This document shows positions 11,014 through 21,960 of a stretch of DNA of 64,000 bases, in pieces (position 1 is the first letter of the stretch; each line of letters begins with the position of its first letter). Origin of the DNA: Neckera pumila (lineage: Eukaryota > Streptophyta > Bryopsida > Hypnales > Neckeraceae); the NCBI GenBank assembly GCA_963969595.1, contig OZ018408.1, positions 32,860,108 through 32,924,107 of the forward strand, written 5' to 3'. A program made the translations under genes and the position numbers. The notes beneath the pieces were generated by a model. The model was not told the DNA's origin, did not search any database, and saw only the letters and a list, made by a program, of their open reading frames with translations.

Positions 11014-13858
11014 ACCCAATGTGTTTGTAGTACTACCATGCTTCAGTGTAATTGGTTTCAGTACATTTCAGTGATTGCCGTGCAGATGCTATATTATGTT
11101 ATTTGTATTTGAGGACTCTGTACTCCTGCCTTATATGATAGAAGTTCAGTAATGGATTTTTTACTTGGGCTTGATTTGTATTTGACTGATTTTGTACCTT
11201 TCTGATAGTAGGATTCCTTCTGCATGAGCTTCTTTTTTGGATATTATGAGGTTTCAACTACAAATTAATTCTAATATGATTTCCATCGTGACTAATAGTA
11301 TATCACACCCATTCCCATCCCTGCCTACTTTGTTGGACCATAGATTGTCTCCAAATCTATTCATAAGCATCCATTAAAGTGCAATAAAGTTTATGAATTT
11401 TAATTCTAAATTGCTAGATTCTTTAATTGTAATCAAAGATATTACAAAGTACCACCAAAATTCTAATTTATTTGTTGCTAACACTTAAAAAATATTATTT
11501 TAAAGAACAATTCCCCCCACATACGCAGGATTCTTTATTTTGATGGCTTTATGTGCTTCTTTAGTTCTACCATGTATTTCCTGTTTACGGCAATGGTCTC
11601 TTCAATATGCTAACATAAAGATAATGCTTTTCTTGTCTATAGATTATACATTCATAGTACCACATATCGTTTCAAAATAGCTTTGATAAAGGGGAAGACT
11701 ATCTTGGATGCCATGTGTCATTTCATTCTTAGGGTATGATGCCACGTGTCGTGTCCTTTTTAGGATTTCATGCCACGTGTCATTCTAGCTTCTCAAGAAG
11801 ATTAGGAGATCTGTAGCGAACTTATCACTCCATGCCACATGTTGTGCATTCCTCCCGGTTTCAGAGGATGAAGCTATCTTTGACGCATATATGAATCCCA
11901 ACATGCGTGTAGTTGTCATTATGTTTGTATTGTAGAGCTTGGGTCTCAAATATCACATAGTGGGTCTTCTGCTCGAGAAGCCCACTTGCACTGTCAACCT
12001 CCAGCTATAGTAATTTGAGTGCTTCTAGTTCATAGCAAATTTGGAGAATTCATTTTCATTTGTACTAGGGACCGTGTCTTCTACTCATTTGCAGTGTTCA
12101 ATGTCATCTTCAGTTACTTGTTTGTACCCTAGATGAGTACTACAATCATTATCCAATACGCTCAACACCTTACTGCATTCATCGTGCATTTTCTTCAGCC
12201 AGACGGCAAACTCCTTGATTAATAATTTTGAACTCTTGAATTGTTTGTTTTCTTGACTACTAGACACGTGCTTGTGAGATTGTGGTCCAGTGAACATGCA
12301 ATTTATTATGTTTTTGATTTTTTTTGAAAGAGTTCGTCGTTTGCTGCAGGGGATGCACGATGAATGTCAAGAAGATGGTGAGCTAGTGGGCATATAATGA
12401 TAATGCAGAGGATAATGATTCTTAAAGCGTGAACGCATCATTTATGCATTCAATTATCTACTATGCCAAAGAGTAGAGGTGTAACACCCTTACCGTTAGT
12501 GGGAAAACTTTAAGAATTGAACCAACATTGATGCACAAATAGAAGAAAACGACCCTGCTCCAAAACATGAATTCCTAAAACTGTTCGCTTTATTTCAAGC
12601 TACATCAACAATGCACATCCAATTTCTCCGAAGTTTCAATGTTCTCACTGTGTTCATTCAGTTCAATTTTGTTTGCTTGTCTCACCTTCTTATGGATGAA
12701 GTAGTACTCGGATGATTCCTCGGAGAGAGCACTTGGTTCTACTACTACAAATCACATGCGAACAAGTGGTTTCTAATAAACTATAACTTCAACCTAAAAT
12801 TTTGAGCATTGCTTGGTAACGACTATAGGTTTTTATTGCCAAAATTTCCAACTCAAATGAAATATGGAATGATTTCTAGAAGAGGTTGAAAATGAACCTA
12901 GAATGGCATATTTTTCAACTTAAATATTTATAGAGAACACATTTAGATGACCGTTGCATCAATATTCAACTCAATATGAGCTTTCAATAGAGTGTTATTT
13001 TTAGGAATTTTTTGTTCAATTTTTTGACAATTTTTTAGGATATAATATAGGGGTGTGAAAGTTATTTTTCATTTCTGCAGTGTATCTATTTACTTTAAAT
13101 ATTTGTAATTAATTATCATTAGCAAATAAAATTATCAATAATTCAAAACATAAACTTTAAAATTATGAAAATATATTCATATTTTTTTGGTTTTAATTTA
13201 TTTGAATTTTAGAATATAATATAGGGGGTACAAAGTTTTGGTCGCACATAGTTTGGATTAGATACACTAAGTGCACCCCCTGTGGATGATTCTCTTATGC
13301 CATGGCCAAAGTCTCCTCTTGTAGCACCACAACATCATCCATCTCATGTTTTATCCTTACAAGTTGCAGTGTCAAAATTGATTGTGAATTTGAAAATGTG
13401 TCCTAATTCCTAAATCTACGGTTGTAGGAACTTTCTACGGTCATACAAGCAAATGAACCCCTTGTAAACCGGCTCTGAAGAAAAGGCCCAAATCCCTTTG
13501 CTATGTTATTTTTGGGGGGGGAATCCTTCCTCTTTCATGTCTTTTAAAAACACATTCATCCATTTCTTCCATGACTTTCATCCATTTTTAAAAACACATT
13601 CATCCATTTCTTCCACGACTTTCATCCATTTACTCCATCCCTTTTCAACAATTTAAATCCAGACTTTCATCCACCTCTTCCATCCACTTTTTTTTTTATC
13701 TTTAGTCCAATTTCAAGATTTTATTCTAGACAAAATTGCTCACATTTCCATCAACTTCCATCCAATTTTCTATCAATTTTTCAGAGTTTTTTTTTTTCTT
13801 CCAAATTCCAGAATCTCCTCGCTCACCAATCCACGCTTCCCGCTCACCGCTCCATGCT
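11014..13858. other. Intergenic region with a small methyltransferase-exon relic and short tandem repeats
   Basis: This is AT-rich DNA with no long coding frame. At 11708, 11739 and 11770 a ~31-bp tandem repeat carries ATGCCAYGTGTC; two units contain the G-box hexamer CACGTG. At about 11860-11935 a frame encodes EDEAIFDAYMNPNMRV, which resembles the motif I exon of the neighbouring gene (EEDKAIFDVLIAPVMR). It is probably a third, tiny fragment of that family. A 44-bp tandem duplication of a CATTCATCCATTTCTTCC-type sequence lies at 13551-13630. Confidence 0.45.
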
Positions 13859-14186
13859 CACATGACAGCATTCCCCATGGTAAAGGACAGCAACCTCAAC
13901 ATCAATATGAGTTCCCCACTTCAACCTGAGTATCTTTTGGAGTATATTGAAAGATGGAGGATGAAGATATGGGATCAAGCGTTTGGTCCTACTCTAAAAG
14001 CTCAAGGTCAATTCAAGAAATTAAACAAATTTTCAAATTATGATGGAGTTGATCAAGCCGTTCAAAGAGTAATTTTTTGGTACTTAATTTAACTTTTCCA
14101 CTCTTTATTTCATTCATTTAATGTGATTTACTGTTTGTAGGATTAACAATGAAATTGTCATAAAGAGTATTTTTTTTTAATTTACC

Positions 14187-14734
14187 CTACAAACCAAATG
14201 TTGGGGTACCGTGAGGTATTCCAAATAAGGTGAGGCAGCCCATTGTGGTCAAATGACCCATGGGGGACACACAATGACCTCACTGTGTTTTTTCTGACCA
14301 CAATCAACATCTCACCTAACTTCATTGGAGTAATTAGTGACCCTATTAGGAACATGCAGTAATTTCAGTGTAAGTCATTGTAGGAAGTGACTTTTTATGG
14401 CCATCCACATATAAAAAAAAATTGTCTCCTTTAGAAGAGATAGGTGAGCATTATGGATACACTTGCAGTTGGTTTTGGGGTAGTCTGTCAACTTCTTTGG
14501 GCTGAACACTTGAGAAATTCATAGCTAATTCATACTCTGTCTGAAAATTATGATTTCAATTGCCTTCACAAATTCTCATACTTGTCTTCATATGGTAAAA
14601 AAACTGAAAAACTTTGGTAATGGGATGATGGCAGACTCCTAATTCTGACCACAATGGGCTGCTTTACCTTACCCCTTTAAGATCCAAAAGAGGTATTTGA
14701 AGTACTTCATTGTACCCCCGCTTTTGGTTTTCTC
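14187..14734. mobile_element. Terminal-inverted-repeat element inserted in the second gene copy
   Basis: The ends form inverted repeats of about 65-70 bp: 14187-14255 pairs with the reverse complement of about 14643-14734, allowing for a 24-bp gap in the left arm. The interior has no coding frame. It resembles the shorter hairpin at 15065-15194 in its terminal sequence (TTGGGGTACC and AGTACTTCA-type blocks), so both belong to one foldback family. No clear target duplication could be fixed. Confidence 0.55.
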
Positions 14735-15064
14735 TTTTAATCATTAAGGATTTTTTAGTTTCTTTTAGAAGATTTTATTTGTATAATGGCAGTTTTGGTC
14801 CGTATTCTTCAATTGAATGAAATGGTTGTTTAGTTATAGCATTGTTCCATCATGTAATGAAATGCTGACTCGTATGTGATTTTTTGAGATGCTTTTTGTA
14901 CACATTGGTTTGTACACAAATGCGTGAGTTATATTGAATACATAGAGTCAAAAATTCCATCGCAGAGCCGCAGTTTCATTTAATTTTTTCAATCTAACTT
15001 AATGCATTCTAAGAGACGCATTTTTTAAACAATTGAAAATTCAATTGTTGTAGAGCAAAATTTT

Positions 15065-15194
15065 CATGAATATTTTATTGTAAACCAAAAGTTGGGGTAC
15101 CATGAAGTACTCCAAATACCCCTTTTGGATCCGAAAGGGGTATTTAGAGTACTTCATGGTACCCCAACTTTTGATTCACAATAAAATATTCATG
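15065..15194. repeat. 130-bp near-perfect hairpin
   Basis: Arms of about 65 bp (15065-15129 and 15130-15194) meet at a central GGATCC with no loop. I count four mismatches, all transitions, so as RNA most would still pair as G-U. It lies directly before the coiled-coil exon of the decayed second gene copy. It could be a minimal foldback MITE or the end-to-end remnant of the element at 14187-14734. Confidence 0.7.
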
Positions 15195-16279
15195 ATTTTT
15201 TTTTTTTAACGGCTACTTATGTATTGTTGTAATTTTGATCGATTATTTGTTCCTGAGTTTGCTGTTCTCAATGATACGCAGAAGAAGAGGGCCATTGCTA
15301 AGAGGACCAATGTTGACAAGAAAAAGGAAGACAAAGAACAAGAGGTTCTAGCAAACAAAGAGAAGAAAGAAGCGGAGCAGTTGGTGAAGTTGGCAGAGAA
15401 ACAGAAGGAGAAAGAGATAGAGAATGAGGGGAAGGGAAAGGGCAAAGATATAAAGAAGGTCAAAGGTGGTGGTCAGTTCTAGCATCTTCCACTATTGACC
15501 AAGGCTCCCAGATGCAAGGCGGATCTCGAAGTGGAATGAAGCGAAAAGCAGTACTTCAAGAGCTTACGGAGGACATGATCACGCAAGGTACTCCAGTAAT
15601 AATACTTGGTGATGATGATGGTGTCACGTCAGAGGCGTTGATTCTAAACGTGTCCATTATTGAAGTTCAAGATAATATAAATGAAGAGGCACCAAACTGC
15701 TACACCGACGTCATGGACTTCTTGAGCAAGGCGTGGAGCAAAATAAGAATTTTTTTTTTAAATCTATAAATAGATAGTATTATTGAATGATGTGGATGTT
15801 TTTTGGCAATGATTGACTTGTTGGAGAATTGTGGGATTGCAGATGGCTATAGGGAAGACTTAAACTTATGGTGGTGTAGTGAACTTTCATCCAGGAGTAG
15901 ACCTCATTTTTTTGGACTGCCAGAGAACTTGCCTGTTCCAGAGATCTCACTCCCCAATCAAGCGGTGACCGTATGGAACTTAGACAAGGAATGTGAGGCA
16001 CTGAATAATGTATTTTTGTTTGCTGAGAAGCACTTGCAGGACAATGGATGTTGATTGTTTTTCATTCCCGTTGTGGCGCTTCAAAGGGCGACATTGCAGG
16101 ATTGTGTAAGTTGTACCTTACTTTGGTGGAAAAAGAAGATTGGCTGAACATGAACCGGATGCATTTGACGTCACCCTTGGACAAGACGACTATCGGAACA
16201 TGAAAATCCACTTTTACTATATTAAAATATAAATGAAGGAATATTATTCTTCTTAGCAATAAATTTTTTTGATTTTAAG

Positions 16280-19200
16280 ATAATTATAGACCGTCTAATG
16301 TTTAGAATCGGAAACCGGAAACCGGAAGTGGACTGATCAGGAATCGATGTAAAGGCTAACCGAATGTACCGGAAACAAGGAACCGGAGTTCGAATTTGCT
16401 TAGACCGGATCAGAAAAGGGGTAACAGGAACCGGCATCCAACGGAAACCTACTTAACCCTAGGGAACTACGGGAACGTTCTAATCATTAGTTAACAGGAA
16501 TCCTAAACGGGCAGGTTTAACGGGCAAAGCCTGGATTAGGGGAATCATTAAGAGCAGCTGGGATTGGCTCTCTTAGACCCTATCTGTCCAGAGACTGGTC
16601 ACTTACAATTTCCTGCCCTGACTAAAAGTTGTAGCAACGTGCACCATTACTGGTTTCCGGTCTGTACAGCAGTATTGGGTTTTGAGTTGACAGACTGCGG
16701 ACGAGAGTGCTTGAGGGACATTGATCGCTAGAGAGAGGTCTGCTAGCATTCCAACTTAGCGTTAGTGCTTGCACAGCTGAGAGGAGGAGAGAGAGAGAGC
16801 TGTGAGGACCACTCATTTTCCGATTCCCGAGAGTAGACCGGCCGCATCCTAACGAGAGGAGATATGGTCGCAAGTCCGAGCGGGGGAGCCACCATCTTGC
16901 TCCGGTATGTGACGCCACAATTGTCCAAGGACGAGAAGGAGATGGCGGAGCTGAAGGAACACTTGGAGCAGATGGGGTGCGCTGGGTTCCTGATCCGACC
17001 GTGGGACTTCAGAAGTGAAGCAATAGTGGCAGAATTGAGGCCTGGAGCGCCAACTCGCGCCACGACCACAATCCGTGCAAAGCTCAAGTGATGGACGGCG
17101 GACATGTGGAGGAAGGTCTATGTATTCGACCAGGAAGGCGAAGGAAGTGCATCCCGGAAACACCAGTACACGGTGGATAAGTTTCGAAACCCAATTAGTA
17201 AAAAAGACGGGTTCTCAGTCACCGATTGTATCAATTAGAGAGCGAGGCGTTTGTTACAATATGTCTTGGCCATTCTTAACCCGGAAAGGCCAAGCCGAGT
17301 TTCTCTGACATTAATCAACACAGTATTTGGCGCATTGTCTGGAGACCGGAAAGTAGATTGGGGATTGGTCATCCAGGACCAAGTACTAAAAATGGTGAAT
17401 AATGTAGGGAAGGCCAAGCCTTCCGCCATCTGTTCGTTCCTATATCACCTGTATCATTCTGAGGAGGTAATGACTAAAGAGGAAGAGGTAGAATATGAGG
17501 CCGCTGCAGCACTAGTAGAGTTTGAAGTTCCGGACTTAGATCCTGAGACCGGAAATGAGGAAGAGTCCTCAGATGAGGGAGATAATGAGGATGAACAAAG
17601 CGAGTCTGAGGACGATGAGGATGAGAGTGAAGGTGATGATAAGGGTGAGGAAACGAGAGGAAAGGATCAGGTAGAGAGAGAGCAGACTAAGGATATCGAT
17701 CCGGTCTGGGGGGATGAGCCGCTAGAAATAATCACCCGAGATTTGAGCGACTTCAAAAAACGATACGCGGTAATACAAGGTGCGATGCAGACCATCTGCA
17801 CCACAGTGAGCGCCGCCCACCCAGCTCAAGCCTTAACCCGGGTAATACAGCTTACCCAAGAGAAGGAGAAGAATGAAAACAAGGAAGAATTGGCAAAGCT
17901 TTCCGACCAAGTGGCCACTCTTAAACAGGAGTTGCACTAGAAAACGGAAGAGGTAGAGAAGGAGAAAACGTTCTCCAAGCAGACGCGAGACACCATTTCC
18001 CGAATCCGGGAATTCATCACCCATCCGGGTGAAGTTGTCAACAAGGCTAACTTGTTTGACCAACAAGTAATGGTGGAGGGACGACAACTGCATCAGAAGC
18101 TCATACTGGCGATGATAACTTATCACAAGAAGATGGAGTCCACACTAGAGCAGCTGCGAGAAGTGATGCGCGAGGTAAACCCTCAAAGTGATCCTACATC
18201 GAGACCGAAACCGGATCACAAACCAATTCAGCAGTCAACAGCAGAGGACAAGGGTAAAGGTGAGACTTCTCAAGAGCAACCAAACCTATCTGTACCAGAG
18301 GAGCACCAGGAAGCCAAGACAAGTCAGGTGCAGCAAACTGAGGTGGAGAGCACCAAAGTCACCGATCCAGATCCGGAGGATGATGATTTGGAGATCACGA
18401 AGGTAACGGGACCAGATCCAACAAAGGCACAGGGACCGGAACCGGCAACCGAACCAGGAAGGTCCATTCCAGAGGAGAGTGCCAAGGCGAAGCAGATCAG
18501 TACCCTCTCACCCTCCAAGTCTTCTTCCAAGACTCTCGGAAAGAAGGTGCAGTTTGGAGATGTAGGAAAGATGACGACCCTGATGCAGTCCGTGGTGAAG
18601 ACAGAAACTGAAGCTGGTCGCGGCACTTCATCCGGCTCACCGAGTAAGGGTCTAATCAGGAAACCGACTGGAAGAGATGCAACACCTCAGAGTAAGGTAG
18701 CAAGGCCTGCTCCAGTCCCGCATAAGAGAGAGGTTCCTGAGCCACAGTCGGCCAAGAAGAAATTCACCAAGGCTCAGGAGGAGGAAGAAGAAGAAGAGGA
18801 TTCCGACTATGATGAAGAGGAATCCGGTTCCGACCAGGATTCTGAACCTTATTCGGATCCCGACCAGGCCTTGGCAGAGACCCGAGCGACAAAGGCGAAG
18901 GCGGATAGAGAGAAGGCCAAAGCCCGGTCCAAACAAACTGCCAGGCCGCAGACCGGAAAGAAGTCCTTGACTCGGAAGGGACCAGCAAAGGCGAGATTTT
19001 CTCCAGTTAAGAAGATTAGAAAGTAGGTGAAGGTTTTGACAGTGACTGTAGGGCTGCATGCCTAATTTTAACAAGTAGATGTGTAGGTATATTTTTAGTT
19101 TAGAAGGAGTTAGGACTCAAGTTGATTCCGGATTTTTAGAATCTAAGATCCACTTTTAGTGGGAGCTTTTTGACTATAGCTTAAGTTACCCAAATTAGAC

Positions 19201-19970
19201 ATGAAGTTAGGAATGAAACGTGTCATTCCATTAGCTGTATTTAGCCTTATGTGCTTTTTAAGTTTGAGGTGTAGTTTAGTATTTAAAGGCGGATTTTAGG
19301 TTTGATCCGGGTAGCATTTTCCATACTTTGTATTCCCAACTTTCTGCAAATGCCATTGGAGTTTTTCAATTCACAATTGTAAGCTGTACCTTTTAGCACT
19401 TGTCTGTGTTATTGTGAGAGCAGTGAGATAGTGCAGATTTGGGTAAGGAGGAAGTGAAACCCGGATACAGAAAGTATCCGGTCTTTGGAGAGATTGCGTG
19501 TTAGACAGGATACAATAGGATTTCCTTGCAAGGATTAGAGCTAGCTTTTGTCAAGAAGCTGCTTTTGTCAAGAAGTATTATAGCTCTCCCATTTATTCCT
19601 GACGCCCCTTCTCTACCTAGGCCGTGGATTGTCCTGTAGTCTGTCATTGTAGTAATTGTTAGGAGAATCCAGAGTTTTTTGCGTGACCTGCTAGCCTGTG
19701 TAGCCCATCCGGTCTAGTTGTGAGAAAGGTCTCTTTCTCGTTGTTCTTGTCAAAGTTTTCTTTTCAAGTTTATATCGTGGATCTTCTAACACATTAAAAC
19801 TCGGAGGGTAGGAGTTAAGCTTCCTTCTTGAAGCCCAAAGTTGCAGATCCCTCTTAGTCCAGAGGTTAAACTCGAATTTATTACATATAGTTACATACTC
19901 TAGACCGGATATATAATCGGAAAAGGAGTTTTTTGTTCCGGATTACTGGAACTGGACCCGGTCTAGACTA
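16280..19970 (+). mobile_element. ~3.7 kb inserted element with a Gag-like/plant-transposon-like frame
   Basis: The block separates the two halves of the second methyltransferase-like copy. It is GC-richer than its surroundings and full of CCGG and ACCGGA-type words. The ends share only a short inverted TAGACCG (about 16287 and the complement near 19963). I found no long terminal repeats, so the class is open: it could be a non-autonomous LTR element with lost LTRs or a DNA transposon. The boundaries are approximate. No reverse transcriptase, integrase or transposase core was seen. Confidence 0.5.
16864..19026 (+). pseudogene. Gag-like or plant-transposon-like protein with three in-frame stops
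   Basis: One frame runs 721 codons from ATG 16864 to TAG 19024-19026, broken only by TGA 17089, TAG 17236 and TAG 17938. The first ~300 residues contain a folded-looking block (R-x-x-R-V-S-L-T-L-I-N near 17290, then V-D-W-G, then F-L-Y-H-L-Y at 17437-17454) that resembles the N-terminal domain of putative plant transposon proteins. It is followed by an Asp/Glu/Ser-rich acidic stretch (17520-17700), a coiled-coil region (17840-18180), a Pro/Lys/Glu-rich linker, a second acidic run (18775-18870) and a basic Lys/Arg tail. The architecture suggests a nucleic-acid-binding Gag-like product. The family assignment is tentative. Each stop differs by one C-to-T change from CGA or CAG. Confidence 0.55.
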
Positions 19971-20089
19971 GTACTTGGGGTTTGTTTTGGGATATCAATT
20001 CACTTCATTCTGGCCATTTAGGAGAATTACACCGAGATCTCTGCGGAACGATACACGAATCACTTTAGGGTCCATTAAGGCCTTAGAGA

Positions 20090-21080
20090 AGGATTTTGTG
20101 CTTTCTGTACTACGACAACGATCATGGTACGTTTTTCCAAAATCTCTATGGTTTGGTTATCGTTGAGCATTTGTTTATATATGATATTACCAAAAAGAAA
20201 AAAGCAAGGTTCCAATACAGGTGGTCAAAGGCAATGGTCAAGGAAAAAGTGAACCTTCGAAAAGACAACATGTACATAAATTATACCACCGAGGACATCT
20301 AATTGATGAATGAGGCAACTTCCAAGCCGTGGCGGGGGGGCTCGCGATAAGGATGCTAGGTTCTTGCAGTTCTTTATTGAAGGGAACCTGATGAAGGAGA
20401 TGTGGTTCTAGATTGCTCATCTACGGGTAAGTTTTGAATTCAGTGATTGTGCATTCAATTTATATTCATTTCATGAAATATTTAACCAATGAATTGCATA
20501 TTGTTTATCATAGGGGCATCCATTATAGCATATCGCAGCACTGGACACCACATTGTGGCTTTGGAGGCGGACAAAGAGATTTTTAATGATGTCCTTTTAC
20601 TGATGAAGAAGATCATTCCGATTGTGGTGACAGCTGAAGTCAAAAATGTGCAGCCACTAGTTGAGCCTTCACAAGATCTGGATGCCATGACTGTGGTGCC
20701 TTGGAAGTTTGCTTGAAAGGATAGACCTAGTAAGTAAGTTTCAAGATTTTCAAATTGTGTTTGTATAGGCTATTATATATATTGTATGAATCTAACATTG
20801 TTTAATTTGCAATTTCAGACGTGAAGAAGTGATGCATGCTCCTACATTGACAAAGAGACAAAGTCTTCTTTTGAGTCCTAAAAAGTCTTTTGCTCTTTCC
20901 GTATATGCCAAGCAGATGGCATCGCAGTACGTGGAGTTTAATTGTTCGGAACCAAAACCTCGTAAACATTCATATGCTTTAAATGTTTTGGAGTTTATAG
21001 GTAGGTCAGCTTCTGAGGGTGGAGAGACTTCTGAGTCATCTACAGCGCAAGATTCCTTGACTGAATCCACTGCATCCTAG
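20090..21080 (+). pseudogene. Second ParB-methyltransferase family copy, 3' part with motif I
   Basis: Exon remnants are ~20240-20426, 20514-20726 and 20819-21080. The first has a KPWRGG block and, in a shifted frame, GDVVLDCSSTG. The next exon completes the S-adenosylmethionine site with ASIIAYRSTGHHIVALEADKE, which is closer to the textbook motif I pattern than the first copy. The last exon ends in a Ser/Thr/Glu-rich tail and a TAG at 21078-21080, mirroring the first gene. Splice donors (20427 gtaagt) and acceptors (20511 tag, 20816 cag) look usable. A frameshift within 20326-20390 and in-frame TAA 20300 and TGA 20714 inactivate it. Upstream parts are at 13859-16213. Confidence 0.6.
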
Positions 21081-21960
21081 ACTCATGAGATTGACATATC
21101 TCTTGAGTCAGTTTATTATGTATTGACTTCCATTATGATTTGATTTGTGTATTTTATGGCTACATTTTGGGCATCATTTCTTATTTTATGTAGTTTTGGG
21201 TTGTTGCCAAAATCAACTACCATTTTTATTGTGATTTTATAATGTCATTATTGTTCCTTGTTATAATTTCTTTATTATGTCCAATAACACTTAACAGAAT
21301 ATTCATATGTAGAGTTTTGATTTAGATTGTATCCTTTTTTCAAAGGAATTTCAAAATATCTTTATGAATTTCAGAGCTTATATTGTTAATTTGTCACATT
21401 CACAGATTTAGGGTTTTTTTTATACTATTCAGCAAATGACTTTAATGATTTTCAACTAAAATTTCTGTAGTCAATTTCTATAAGTGGTGGACACGATCTT
21501 TGCAATAGGCATCATGAAATCCATAATATTATATCCTCCACATTTGTACAAATAGGCAGGTAGAAGTGGTTTTGACTTTTTCTTTTTGGTTAAATCCAAA
21601 TGCTACGTAGTCCTTCTAAATGCCCTATTTTTAGTTTATTTTAATTCAATTTTCATTTTTGTAAAAAATAGGACGACTTCAAATGTTTTATTATTTTATG
21701 AATCTTTTTAAGACGAAAAAAGAACGAGCAATTTCTTGGACATCAAATTTTGGTGATATGCAATTAGTTGTGGCAATGATTTTATTTTAAATGGTTGTAA
21801 GTGACTAAAATTTTGGGAAAATAAACTCCCATTTCTGAAAAATTAAAAAACCTACATCCACAGTCATAGGTCTATCATCCATTTTTTTCAACAAAATATG
21901 TCCCGCTCACAGGCTCACAGGCTCACATGCTAGCAACCCTAGAATGGAAGGCTACTTTTT
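21081..21960. other. AT-rich intergenic stretch
   Basis: No gene or clear element is seen. A short tandem run of GCTCACAG-type words lies at 21904-21935. Confidence 0.4.

Larger units (their letters stand above)
13859..16213 (+). pseudogene. Second ParB-methyltransferase family copy, middle part, decayed
   Basis: Positions 13882-14086 encode a peptide that aligns with exon 7765-8000 of the first copy (shared pattern P-L-x-P-x-L-x-EYIE-x-WRMK-x-WD). After two inserted foldback elements, 15219-15482 gives the Lys/Glu coiled coil. Then 15512-15769 matches the rest of that exon in another frame. Positions 15803-16054, continued in a shifted frame to about 16200, match the motif IV exon (P-x-P-x-I-S, W-N-L, later M-x-x-x-H-L-T). 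The ParB-like N-terminal exons are absent, so this copy is 5' truncated. Frameshifts (around 15482 and at 16054) and loss of the splice donor after about 16193 show it is dead. The gene resumes after an insertion at about 20090. Confidence 0.6.

Noticed and set aside
16280..19970. Complete LTR retrotransposon
   Set aside because: No direct terminal repeats, reverse transcriptase or integrase could be seen; only a Gag-like frame is present.
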